Of a DNA stretch of 64,000 nt, positions 51,100-60,889 are shown piece by piece. The notes under the pieces are model-generated. The model was not told where the DNA came from, ran no database searches, and was given only the letters and a program-made list of their open reading frames with translations. This DNA comes from Spraguea lophii (taxonomy: Eukaryota; Microsporidia; Spragueidae): the NCBI GenBank assembly GCA_001887945.1, contig LDOQ01000300.1, positions 28,632 to 92,631 of the forward strand, read 5' to 3'. Position 1 is the stretch's first letter. Every line of letters starts with the position of its first letter. The position numbers and the translations under genes were made by a program.

Positions 51100-51709
51100 A
51101 TAAATAAAATTATTTTTAATTATAATGGGTTAATTATCTTTAATTTATTCTTTGTATTACACAGGTGTTTTTAAATTGTTAATTCATTTTAACACATTTA
51201 AATTTGTACTGATTTGTTTTGCTACAGATATGCATTAATCTCATCTTACCTTATACTCCAGAACATTTTATGAAAAATATGATAATCATTCTTTCAGTCT
51301 TAATGATATTCTAATCTTTAGATGGTTGGAATACTAACTAATTTACAAATCAATACAATGATTCATCATTTAGTTATTCCTTTGTTCTAACAAACAGTAT
51401 ATGTACAAGGATATAATATTACATTATTTTCGTTCTTATATCCAGAATAACAAAACTCAATTATCATTGTATTATGGATGTTAGGATAATATTTAATTAC
51501 TCCTAAAATAATATTTTTATAGCTTATAAGAATAACAAACCATAGTAAATATCTTATTAATGCTTATTTCTTATAACAATTTATTTATCTTTATAAAATT
51601 ATATATTATTTAAGTCTTCATGACAATTTACTGTTATTCTTTATGAACATATTAATTCTTTTATAAAATATTTCAAACAATAAAATATTTTAATAGATAA
51701 TAATAAATT
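51100..51709. other. Intergenic stretch with a SINE fragment
   Basis: Bases about 51195-51400 (minus strand) match the SINE: 'ttttgctacagatatgcattaatctcatcttacctta' and, further on, 'aatttacaaatcaatacaatgattc'. The head is missing. No gene seen. Confidence 0.55.
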
Positions 51710-53074
51710 TTATTTAATATTGATATATCTTTCACTTATTTCAATCAATATATTCACTTCTTTTCTACACATATATTTATTCATTTTTATTTTTCTATTA
51801 CCAAAATATATATCTATAATATTTCTATTTCTATTAATTTTATGTTTAATACATTTATAAATATAATATCCTGCTATAGATTTATTTCTAGTAATCTTTA
51901 ATAAAGCTATAATACGTATAAATAAATATAAAAGATAATAAAATATATTTTTATAATTCTTAATATTATATGATTTTTCTATTTTTTGTTGATATTCTGT
52001 GTTATAGCTTTTAAATAAATTTGTATTCACTGTTCCAGGATGTATTGCTATACATTTATATTTCTTTTTAAGATATAATAAAAATAGTAATAATGCGTAT
52101 TTACTTATACTGTATCTATAAAAATATTTTTCATTGTAATAATTATTTTCTTTTTCATTGTTTGTTTTAGATGAAGATAAAATATTATCTTCTCTATTTT
52201 TATTATTTCTTAGTTTGCTTAATTTATTTTCGTTATTTTCTCTATGTTTATTATTTCTTCGTTTATCTAATTTATTTACATTGTTTTCTCTATTTTTATT
52301 ATTTCTTCGTCTATAAAATTTATTTTCATTATCAAAATCTATCTCTTTTAAATATTTTTCCAAATCCATAATATTATTTACAGATAACATCACACTACTT
52401 ACTGTTCCTATTATTTTTGTATGTTGCCCTAAATTATTATTATTCTCCAAATGTTTTATCAACCAATAATTTCCAACATAATTTACCAATACTGAATCTT
52501 CATTAAGCACACCAGCATTCAAAAAAACATAATCAAATTTATATGTTAATCTTAATTTCATAATATCATTATAATCCATTAAATTTACTACCATTGGTAT
52601 AATCCTATCATTTACACCCTCTTGAATATTTATATTTTTTTTTTTATGTTCTCGTTTACATTTTTTACATATACATTCATTACTACTTTCACTCGTATAC
52701 GTAACATTACCACTTTCATTCGTGTACGTAAATTGTTTTACAATATAATTTAACCGTTCTTCATTACTTCCTAATATAATTATTTTATAATTATCATTTA
52801 TTAGATATTTTAATATTTGTTCACCTATACCAGATGTACCTCCTGTTAATAAAATTACTTTTTCATTATTTTCATTAGAAGGATTAGTTTTATTAGAAGA
52901 GGTATTTTTATCAGATAAAATATTTTTATAAAAATTATTTTCATTTTCATTATGAATTATTTTATCTTTGTTAAATAATTGATATAATACTTCTAATAAT
53001 GTTATTATTGTAAGTTTTAAAATATACGGTAATGATGTTTCTGATAACGACATTATAGAATTGAGAAATATCAT
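51710..53074 (-). CDS. Short-chain dehydrogenase/reductase with low-complexity insert
   Basis: The protein has 454 residues. After an N-terminal hydrophobic stretch (YILKLTIITLLEVLYQLF, a likely membrane anchor), the Rossmann fold shows VILLTGGTSGIGEQIL (cofactor-binding TGxxxGIG), FDYVFLNAGVL (NAG), VSSVM (catalytic Ser region) and RYSISKYALLLF (YxxxK). HPGTVNTNLF closes the site. An Arg/Asn-rich insert of near-repeats (RRNNKNRENN units, about 60 residues) sits between the Ser and Tyr motifs. Lipid or sterol reduction at a membrane is possible; the substrate is unknown. I start at 53074, directly after ACCCT; the frame continues upstream to 53200. Confidence 0.8.
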   Translation of the reverse strand: MIFLNSIMSLSETSLPYILKLTIITLLEVLYQLFNKDKIIHNENENNFYKNILSDKNTSSNKTNPSNENNEKVILLTGGTSGIGEQILKYLINDNYKIIILGSNEERLNYIVKQFTYTNESGNVTYTSESSNECICKKCKREHKKKNINIQEGVNDRIIPMVVNLMDYNDIMKLRLTYKFDYVFLNAGVLNEDSVLVNYVGNYWLIKHLENNNNLGQHTKIIGTVSSVMLSVNNIMDLEKYLKEIDFDNENKFYRRRNNKNRENNVNKLDKRRNNKHRENNENKLSKLRNNKNREDNILSSSKTNNEKENNYYNEKYFYRYSISKYALLLFLLYLKKKYKCIAIHPGTVNTNLFKSYNTEYQQKIEKSYNIKNYKNIFYYLLYLFIRIIALLKITRNKSIAGYYIYKCIKHKINRNRNIIDIYFGNRKIKMNKYMCRKEVNILIEISERYINIK

Positions 53075-53378
53075 AGGGTAGAATGTTTGTTTGATATGAA
53101 TGATAAATATTTTGTAGTGATTAATATTGTTTGTATCTGTGATTAAATAATTGATAATTATTATTATTTCTTTAAAATAATATTTATAAAGATTATGCAT
53201 AGAATGTTTATAAAGACTGTAATACGTAGAGTGATGGTTATATTACATAGAAATAATGTTTATAAACTCTTTATAATACATATCATAATTAAATGTAAAT
53301 ATAAACAACATATATAAATAATCTTTTGTATAACACACATAAATATAAATAAATAATTATTATTGCAATGAATTTTTA

Positions 53379-55292
53379 TTATGTTATAGGTAATTCACAG
53401 ATATTTTTAACATCTATCATATCAAATATCTCAAACCCATATTTTATCACTGTATCTAAATTACCATTACTTAAATTCTTTTTAAAAATAAACGTAGAAA
53501 ATGTAGTATTAGTATTTTTAGATTTTGTATCTTTTATTTTTATTTCTGTCTCACTATTCAATGCATGTGTTAATAGATCTTCTAATATCTGTTTACTACC
53601 ATTTAATAATAAAGCTGTATTATAATTGTGTACTGCTTCAAATATATTTCCTGTTAAATGATATATGTATGCTAATGTAACTTTATATCTCCAACATTGT
53701 TTAACTAATGTAGTAAGTTTAATATTATTAGTTCCATTAGATATATTGGTTTTAACTAATGTAGTAAGCTTAGTATTATTAGTTCCATTGGATATATTAG
53801 TAAGTCCGTTAGTAAGAATATAATATGCTTTTTCTAAATCTTTTTTGTATATGTATGCATATACATTCAATAGTAGAATAGAAATATACATATCTGTATC
53901 TATATCAACAGTAATATGTATTTTCTTCAAAAATTGAAGTGCTTTATCATATTTCCCACTCGTAATCAATAAATCTATGTATTTTATTAAAATATTATTT
54001 CTTGTATAATTGATACTTCTGAAATAATTACATATTTCATTTTCTATATAAAAATTAATATTAAACATTTCTTCAAGCACATCAATACTCTGTTCATAAA
54101 ATAATTTTGCTTGTTCTATATTATTCATAAGATGATATTCAAAGGCTAAATGAGCTAATGGATTATAAGATGTTTTACATTTATTTGCTATATTATAACA
54201 TTGAACAGCACTCTCGCATTCTTTCATTCCTGAATGTGCTCTACCAAGTGCCATATAATATTTAGAGGATGCATTATTATATGATCTAGTATTTACGGTA
54301 TCACTATTATTTGTGTTATTATGTATTTCTATTGATTTAAAAAATGCTTTTTTTGCTTCTTTATAATTATTTTTGATCAAATAATAATTTCCCAATACAA
54401 AATATGATATTTCAGATTCTGGATATTCTTCTATCATTTTAACACCCAGATTAAAAAGATTAATACTATCTTTAGAATAATAATATGAATACATAAGTAA
54501 TAAACCATAATATGGAGAATAGAAACTTCTTTTAGGAATAAATATCATATTCTTATAAAATTCTATTAAATCATTATTTTCATCACAACGAATATTCAAT
54601 AAAATATTATAAATTTCTTCATCTTCAATAATAGAAAATTCTTTTAACGTTAAAATACATTCTATATTTCTAAGATCTAAACTAAATGCACATATCATTT
54701 CTTGTTTTATTTCATTATGTCTTAAAAGTTTAGATTTATACGCTTTTTCTATAGAACATCTATTTAACTTTAAATAATAAATAAAATTTCTACTTGATAA
54801 TTCACTATCTTCATCATCATTGTTTTTACCATTACCATTTTTTAAATTAATTTTTATAGAATCATAAATACTAATACTTTCATCTTCTAAAAAACTTGTT
54901 AGATTTTCATTTTTTTCTTTTTTTACCACTGTATTTATATATGCTATTCTTATTTCATGATATTTTAAAAGAAATGAATTTGTTTTTATTATATTTATCA
55001 TTTTTTCTAAATGGTTTAATTTATAGAGTGAGAGAACTATAATACATAAATATATATTATTGTCTACATCAAGAAATATACTACCATTCTTATTTTTATT
55101 AAGAATATTATATTTTCTATTACAATGAATACATTTTATATTTTTTATTTCAAACAGAGAACCATTTTTTCTATTAGTGGTATTTTCAGGGGAGTAATTG
55201 TCAAATGGTTGGTATAATGTTTCTGCTGCTAAGAGTGCTAATGAATATAATTCTGAATTATAATAAATTATTGGTAATACTGAAATATCCAT
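53379..55292 (-). CDS. Cdc16/APC6-like TPR subunit of the anaphase-promoting complex
   Basis: The protein has 637 residues. TPR repeats dominate the second half: ISYFVLGNYYLIKNNYKEAKKAFFKSIEIH, then YYMALGRAHSGMKECESAVQCYNIANKC, then PLAHLAFEYHLMNNIEQAKLFYEQSIDVL. Their order follows Cdc16 ('W..vG.YYl....y.eAr.yf.Ka', 'w...gh.fa...e...Ai..Y..A', 'P.lylg.ey....n...A'). A C-x2-C pair (IKCIHCNRKY) lies near residue 55. The APC/C ubiquitinates mitotic regulators. A 17-residue unit is tandemly duplicated near residue 530 (TNISNGTNN.KLTTLVK twice; DNA about 53700-53801). I start at 55292, just after GGGTATT; another ATG is at 55301. Confidence 0.75.
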   Translation of the reverse strand: MDISVLPIIYYNSELYSLALLAAETLYQPFDNYSPENTTNRKNGSLFEIKNIKCIHCNRKYNILNKNKNGSIFLDVDNNIYLCIIVLSLYKLNHLEKMINIIKTNSFLLKYHEIRIAYINTVVKKEKNENLTSFLEDESISIYDSIKINLKNGNGKNNDDEDSELSSRNFIYYLKLNRCSIEKAYKSKLLRHNEIKQEMICAFSLDLRNIECILTLKEFSIIEDEEIYNILLNIRCDENNDLIEFYKNMIFIPKRSFYSPYYGLLLMYSYYYSKDSINLFNLGVKMIEEYPESEISYFVLGNYYLIKNNYKEAKKAFFKSIEIHNNTNNSDTVNTRSYNNASSKYYMALGRAHSGMKECESAVQCYNIANKCKTSYNPLAHLAFEYHLMNNIEQAKLFYEQSIDVLEEMFNINFYIENEICNYFRSINYTRNNILIKYIDLLITSGKYDKALQFLKKIHITVDIDTDMYISILLLNVYAYIYKKDLEKAYYILTNGLTNISNGTNNTKLTTLVKTNISNGTNNIKLTTLVKQCWRYKVTLAYIYHLTGNIFEAVHNYNTALLLNGSKQILEDLLTHALNSETEIKIKDTKSKNTNTTFSTFIFKKNLSNGNLDTVIKYGFEIFDMIDVKNICELPIT

Positions 55293-55344
55293 AATACCCA
55301 TAAACAAAATATAAATTTATGTATAAAATATTTTATATCAAATT

Positions 55345-55480
55345 AAATAAGGGAAGATAAGATTAATGCATATAAATAAATGAGATAGTATAATTATATT
55401 ATATGTTTTAAGAAACCAACGATCTTAAGGTGATAGAGAGTATTTTGATCATAATCAAAGTTTTATTAATAAAAATAAAT
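55345..55480 (+). repeat. SINE-like 3' fragment
   Basis: 'gggaagataagattaatgcatataaat', then 'ttttaagaaaccaacgatcttaaggtgatagagag' and 'caaagttttattaataaa' follow the family's 3' third. The head and most of the body are absent. Confidence 0.55.
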
Positions 55481-55630
55481 TAAATTGGATATTTGTTTTT
55501 ATTTCAATAATTTATTTAAATTTTTATAAAATTACTTATTGTTAATATTATTTTATTCGTTGTTAGCATTGTTTCTTGTATTGTTACTATTATTTCATTC
55601 TTTCTTCTGTTCTTTATTTCTGCAATTCCT

Positions 55631-56325
55631 TCATCTGCTTAAAAACTTCTTCTTCTTCTTTTCATCATTATTTTCATTATCATCTTCCATATCTTCATTA
55701 CTTGTCTCTTCCCTATTACTTGTCTTTTCTAATAAAAATCTTTGATTAGAATTATCATGATTACATTTGTTCAATATAAAAATATCTTTATAAAATTCTA
55801 AACAATGATTTGAAAAATGTTTTATTATAAATTCGATTCCTTTATCAGCATATTTCGTTAAAATGATTTCAAATTTATCTTTTCTTATATTTTTTTTTAT
55901 CTCTTCCTTATATTTACTTTAAAATTATTATTAATTGGTTCTCCTTCATAATTATATTTTGTATATCCAACTATAGATTTTTTACATTACCCTTATCTTC
56001 ATTTACATTATTATTATCTCCATTTACAATCTAAACACTATTTTTCTTATTTACGAATATATTATACAAAAAATTATTCTTTGTTTTTATTAATCTAAAA
56101 ACATTAGCCGATTGTAAATGGTTTGTTATACGTAATCCATTATTTGCAGATTTTTTTTAAATAATAATCATATTTTGATACAGGTCTTACTATAAAATTA
56201 ATTGCTGAATTAGTTCTAATATGAATTTTTTAAAATATAGCATGTGATAGATACAATAATATATTTTTATAACCAGTTATATTTTCTAAATAATTGTTAT
56301 ATAAGAAATATTTATTTTTCTTCAT
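55631..56325 (-). pseudogene. Decayed protein-coding gene of unknown family
   Basis: On the minus strand an ATG at 56325 opens MKKNKYFLYNNYLENITGYKN. After one stop the same frame continues as HIRTNSAINFIVRPVSKYDYY. Later pieces appear in other frames: NGLRITNHLQSANVFRLIK, IVGYTKYNYEGEPINNNFKV and, as the longest open part, FEIILTKYADKGIEFIIKHF ending in an acidic then Lys-rich tail (DDNENNDEKKKKKFLSR). The order and ordinary protein-like composition suggest a former gene with several stops and frameshifts, not random AT sequence. I cannot name it. The plus-strand frame at 55539-55745 is its shadow. Confidence 0.5.
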
Positions 56326-56979
56326 AGAAAATAAAATATATAAATTTTATATGAAACAATCTTTACAAATAAAATAAATGTATTTTTTTATTCTCAAAAA
56401 TTTAAATAATCTCGAATAAAAATATTTGGTTATGTTTTAGGTTTTTAAAAAATGATAGTTCTTATTTTTATTTTTTAAAATGAACTTTTTATTTATAGAA
56501 GTTTTCTTATAAGTTGTAATGTACCGAAATCTACGTATTATTATTTTTGAAACCTTTTTATTTATATTTGGTAATATGTGGAATATAATAGTGTAAGACA
56601 TTAACTAACTGAGCAAAATATTTAGATTTTATTATAATATATTAAAAACTTAAGATAATTTCTTTATTTCTAAATTGCTCCATATAAAAATCCAACCTAA
56701 CCTCTAATAATAAAAAGCCCATTAAGTTCTGTATATCGTTTAAAGTAATAATTCGTAAACAACATAATATTCATTATTACCAATACATTTAATTAAAATA
56801 CTTTCATTTTCATTTTTAATGAACATAACAAGAATATCATTATTGCCTATTAATTTTTCCAGAAAGAACATACTGTCAAAAAACAATTAATGATCAATAT
56901 AAATATTTATCAATCTTAGTTAAATTACACGTAATATATTATTAAACTTAATCACAGCTATGTTAAACCATAGTTAATA
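56326..56979. other. Intergenic AT-rich stretch
   Basis: No gene. Around 56480-56530 ('tgaactttttatttatagaagttttcttataagttgtaatgtacc') there is faint similarity to the complement of the SINE 3' end, too weak to call. Confidence 0.3.
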
Positions 56980-57510
56980 TTATATATTTTTAAAATAATT
57001 ATAAACAGCTTTTCCATCACTACATCCACCATATCCACTATCTTTACTATTTTCATATATCAACTTCCGTGCTCTTTCACATTTCTCCATTGTTTTAATT
57101 ACATCATTATTATCACTTTCTATCGTAGACATCAAATATTTTATATCATAACAATCATCATATTTATTTATATCATCACATATCATACTTTCATTTATAT
57201 CTTGTTCACATAATTTACTTAAATCCTTTTCCACTTGTTTATAATTTTTATTTATTTTTTCTTTTATTTCACCCACTGCATCTCTACGTAAATAACTTAA
57301 TTTTGTTAATAATAAATCTCTTTCTTCTTCTTTTTCTAATATATTACTATCTATGGGTAATGTGTTAATATTGGATGATAATATCTTTAATAATGTGTTA
57401 ATTGTTTTCTTTAATTTGTTGTTTTTTGTTGTACTATGTTTTTTAAGTTCTAATTTGAGAAGTATATTGTATATATCGTTGTATTGTGTTTCAGATAATT
57501 CTATTTTCAT
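56980..57510 (-). CDS. Hypothetical coiled-coil protein
   Basis: The protein has 176 residues. It is mostly helical and charged, with coiled-coil stretches around residues 55-105 (NILEKEEERDLLLTKLSYLRRDAV, EIKEKINKNYKQVEKDLSKL), then an Asp-rich middle and a Gly/Ser end (SKDSGYGGCSDGKAVYNYF). I do not recognise a family. Size and helical make-up would suit a small kinetochore or vesicle-tether subunit, but nothing specific supports that. The start follows TACCCTT on the minus strand, which supports expression. Confidence 0.6.
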   Translation of the reverse strand: MKIELSETQYNDIYNILLKLELKKHSTTKNNKLKKTINTLLKILSSNINTLPIDSNILEKEEERDLLLTKLSYLRRDAVGEIKEKINKNYKQVEKDLSKLCEQDINESMICDDINKYDDCYDIKYLMSTIESDNNDVIKTMEKCERARKLIYENSKDSGYGGCSDGKAVYNYFKNI

Positions 57511-58024
57511 AAGGGTAGGAATAATAATCGGAAAAAAACATAAAAATATTTTATATCGTTATCAATACTTTCGAACATAAGATGAGAATAATGTATATAG
57601 AATAAAATATGTTAATTAAATTATATTACAAAAATATTAATAACGTATCTTGTTTTCTTATCTTAAAAAAAGGATATTACTTTTTATATGTGATTATTAG
57701 TTTTAAACTGTGTGTATTATATAACATTTAATATCTTTGACTATTGAATATATATTTTTAAAACAAAATAAATAACCAATGATACTTAAAATATCTAAGC
57801 AATACAAGAATAATTTAAACAACGTAAAGATAATCTAATCAATATAAAAATAATTCGAGCAATATAAAAATAATTTAAGCACCAAAAAAAATTCAAGTAA
57901 TATAAAAATACGTTACCAAATCACATACAACTTTAGTTATTTTAAACAATATAAATATTATTTTTTATTAAGAACATTTAACTATTTAAAAACTTACATA
58001 CACCACTCACTCACTATTTCCATT
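57511..58024. other. Intergenic stretch with short direct repeats
   Basis: Around 57790-57915 the motif 'aatataaaaataattcaagcaatataaaaataatttaagca' repeats about six times with a spacing of 17-20 bp. 'aacataagatgagaataatgtatata' at 57577 is a SINE crumb. No gene seen. Confidence 0.45.
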
Positions 58025-58630
58025 TCATTTATATAGTGATTCATAGTATAACAAAATATTTATATGCGTTGATATATCATTAATCATCGTTATAAACAAA
58101 TAAAACATTATTTTCATAATTGCCGACATATACGATGTACAAAAGCAATCGACAAATGAATCTGAACAAACACACGATATGGATGAAACGATATAGTAAG
58201 TTCTTAATATCATATACAATTTAGTTAAATATTGTATTATCATCTCACAATCATAAAATACGTATGGTATTATTATTGTAATAAAATAAAATACAAAAGA
58301 TAAAGATTCACTACACATTAATACAGTAATATAAGAACTTAACGGGTTACAATTATCACCTAAAAATATATACTTTGAAACCAACGCAACAATGCATACA
58401 ATCGAATGTTCTATAATCATACTATACAAATATAAATATAACACTAAGAATATTTCCCTATCTTTATAATATACAATTATAAATAACATTATATATTTTA
58501 TAGTTATACCGAATAAATGAAAGAATAATATTTTTATATATGTAGTATTTATATAATGTATAGGTGTTGTTTCAAAGAAAAGAGATCGTTTATAACAATC
58601 ATCAAGAGATAACTCTTTATATTCCAACAT
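58025..58630 (-). CDS. Hypothetical multi-pass membrane protein
   Basis: The protein has 201 residues and about five hydrophobic segments (IKILFFHLFGITIKYIMLFIIVYY, FLVLYLYLYSMIIEHSIVCIVALV, LSFVFYFITIIIPYVFY, IMFYLFITMIN). It contains several cysteines (CVCSDSFVDCFC). The N-terminus is polar (MLEYKELSLDDCYKRS). No family was recognised. No CCC or GGG motif precedes the ATG. AT-rich DNA readily gives such sequences, but 201 codons without a stop and a polar start favour a real gene. Its location near the rDNA suggests a subtelomeric orphan. Confidence 0.45.
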   Translation of the reverse strand: MLEYKELSLDDCYKRSLFFETTPIHYINTTYIKILFFHLFGITIKYIMLFIIVYYKDREIFLVLYLYLYSMIIEHSIVCIVALVSKYIFLGDNCNPLSSYITVLMCSESLSFVFYFITIIIPYVFYDCEMIIQYLTKLYMILRTYYIVSSISCVCSDSFVDCFCTSYMSAIMKIMFYLFITMINDISTHINILLYYESLYK

Positions 58631-59012
58631 ATGAATAATATGTTTTTTAGATTTATAAATGATTATTATAATCGAATAATAGTAAATGGTAATAGTAAAT
58701 AGGTAAATAAAAGATAAAAAATAATAGAATAATAGTAAATGATAATAAATATAAAGTAGATGAAAATAAATTATTTAGAGGAAATAAACATTAACTATTA
58801 TATAGAATATTTACAATAATATAAAAATAATATCTATTATAAGGAATAATAATAACAAGAAGAATACTATAATAATACGATAATAGTATAAGGATAATCA
58901 TATATTACTTACTTATTATATTATTAATATATATTAATACTACCAACAATAATAATACTATATTATATTATATTATCATTATAATATTATTATGAATATT
59001 TTATATACCCTT

Positions 59013-59183
59013 ATGATATTCTTCTCTTCATCATCACCAATAACCTCTATAGCTTATAATGCTAAAAATAATACAATATCTATAAATAAAAAAAAATATA
59101 AAATAATAGATAGTATAAATAGTAGAATAGAAATAAATGAAGATAAACAATTAATAAATAAAGAATTAGAAGAAATAAAATAA
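59013..59183 (+). CDS. Small hypothetical protein
   Basis: The protein has 56 residues. The ATG at 59013 is preceded by TACCCTT, the start motif; an in-frame ATG also lies at 58992. The sequence starts MIFFSSSSPITSIAYNAKNN and continues with a polar Ile/Lys/Asn region ending KELEEIK. No domain recognised. The start motif is the main reason to call it. Confidence 0.35.
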   Translation: MIFFSSSSPITSIAYNAKNNTISINKKKYKIIDSINSRIEINEDKQLINKELEEIK

Positions 59184-59339
59184 ATATTATTATAAGTTTA
59201 TTAAATATTTATTATTATTCATTAATATAATCATTATATGTTAATATCAATTATTCTTTATTAATATAATTATTATTCGTTATTCATTATAACCATTATT
59301 ATCATCAATTATCTACAGGATAATTCAGAAAGAAAGTAA

Positions 59340-60260
59340 AAATATAATGACTATACAAATGAAAATGTATATTGCTGTAACAGAAGACTGTCCGCACGAA
59401 TAAAATATATAAGAGGGGTGGGACATCAAAACCGCTTATGGGGATATGCATTTCTGACCAAACGTTATTTATAAACTTTTAATATTTCTTGATGATATCC
59501 CTTCGCAGCTCTCAGGTCTTACAATTATGAACAAGCAAGAGACCAAAGAACAAAGGGGTCAGGTTGCTGTTATCCAAGACATTGTTATTGAATATACCTT
59601 TTTAACCCAATATGGTGTTCAAGAATAATACATGGCAAGGATTGTTTATATATCACGGTCTACTTTATACATAGAACTATTAATATCACCCTCATCACTG
59701 AAAAGATTGAAAAGAATTATGCTGTTATTCTTTCATATAACCATAGAGGATAAGCTATTGGGTATTGTTCTACATTTTTTGTGATATGGGACAAAACAAT
59801 CTTATTTTTTGACAAATCCAGATTCAACCACCATGTAAATAACTCATATAAATACAATCCTATAAATATACTAGTTGTTATTTACGTTTTACCTAATAAA
59901 TGTCAAAATATTTTAATATGTGCGATTTTTCGTCAGCTGATATACTACATCATAAACTTTTAAACGAACAATGCAGATCGTTTTAAAGTATTTATTAGAA
60001 AAGCGTACGATAAAAATGTATTCAACGAACATACAATTTTAATGTTAAATAATGTTGAATTTCATAGAACCAACAAAATGTTAGCTTATCTAACGATAAA
60101 AATAAAATACCCACTTACTCCTTTAATTAAACCCATAAAGAATATTTTTAGTTGTCTTAAGATTTATGTATCAAATAAAATAGAAAAGGCAAATAGAAGT
60201 GATGTTTTAAAAGAATATATCTTAAGTGCCGTAAACGATTTTAATAATACCGATAGTTGA
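59340..60260 (+). pseudogene. Dead Tc1/mariner-type (DDE_3) transposase
   Basis: Pieces in order resemble a Tc1/mariner transposase: a possible N-terminal helix region (MNKQETKEQRGQVAVIQDIV near 59530), the first Asp context ILFFDKSRFNHHVNNSYKY (near 59795), the second-Asp context MLNNVEFHRTNKML (D to N, 60042) and the C-terminal block YPLTPLIKPIKNIFSCLKIYV (near 60108), where 'yLPpYsP.lNPIE..fs.lK' is expected. Stops and frame changes separate them. It is a different sequence from the relic at 37817, so a second family or a much older split. A SINE-like copy abuts its 3' end. Confidence 0.6.
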
Positions 60261-60720
60261 CCGGGTAGTTGTAGGATTGTAATCAAATATCAACCCTAGC
60301 GGGTTCGAATGTCTCATTTTGAAGAATTTTCAAAAAAGAAAAAAAGGTAGAAGAGAAAAAGAGAAAAGTTGTTAAATAGGTAAAAGTTAGACAGGGTATC
60401 ATTAATCACCCCTTGTATAATTGCCTATTACGAGATTAAAACAACGCTAGCTAGTGTAGTTATAATTCCTGTATGAATTTATGAATTCATAATATTATAC
60501 CAAAAAAGAGGTTAAGAATCTTTAAAAAACTGAAAGAAGGATGATTTTACCATATTCAAAAATTTAATATTTTGGAACATAATAAACAATAAAGTTGATA
60601 CATATTTTTAACGAATCAATTAATGCAAGTTTAAACATGCTTTAAGACCCAAATATCATAGACCACAGTAATCTACAGCAAACCAGAAAATTTCAATAAA
60701 TAAAAAGTTTTATTAAAAAA
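60255..60720 (+). repeat. Near full-length SINE-like repeat copy
   Basis: The head 'gttgaccgggtagttgtagg' and the B-box-like GGTTCGAATGTC (60302-60313) are followed by the linker 'aaaaaggtagaagagaaaaagagaaaagttgtt'. The body has 'gagattaaaacaacgctagctagtgtag' and 'aaaaaagaggttaagaatcttt', and the copy ends 'caataaataaaaagttttatt'. It is decayed but complete in layout. Confidence 0.75.
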
Positions 60721-60881
60721 AACTACTATTACATTAATCTTTTTTAAAAAATATTAACATTGCATTGATTATAATCTGAGATGCCTGGTAATTCTAATAC
60801 GTTCCGTACATATATTAATTTAATATTCTTTATTTTCTAAACCAGTTAAAAGATTTCCAAAATATTCATAACAAAAAGTTA

Positions 60882-60889
60882 TAAAATTG
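60882..60889. repeat. 8-bp target-site duplication of the Merlin element, left
   Basis: TAAAATTG, identical to 61842-61849, directly outside the left inverted repeat. Confidence 0.85.
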
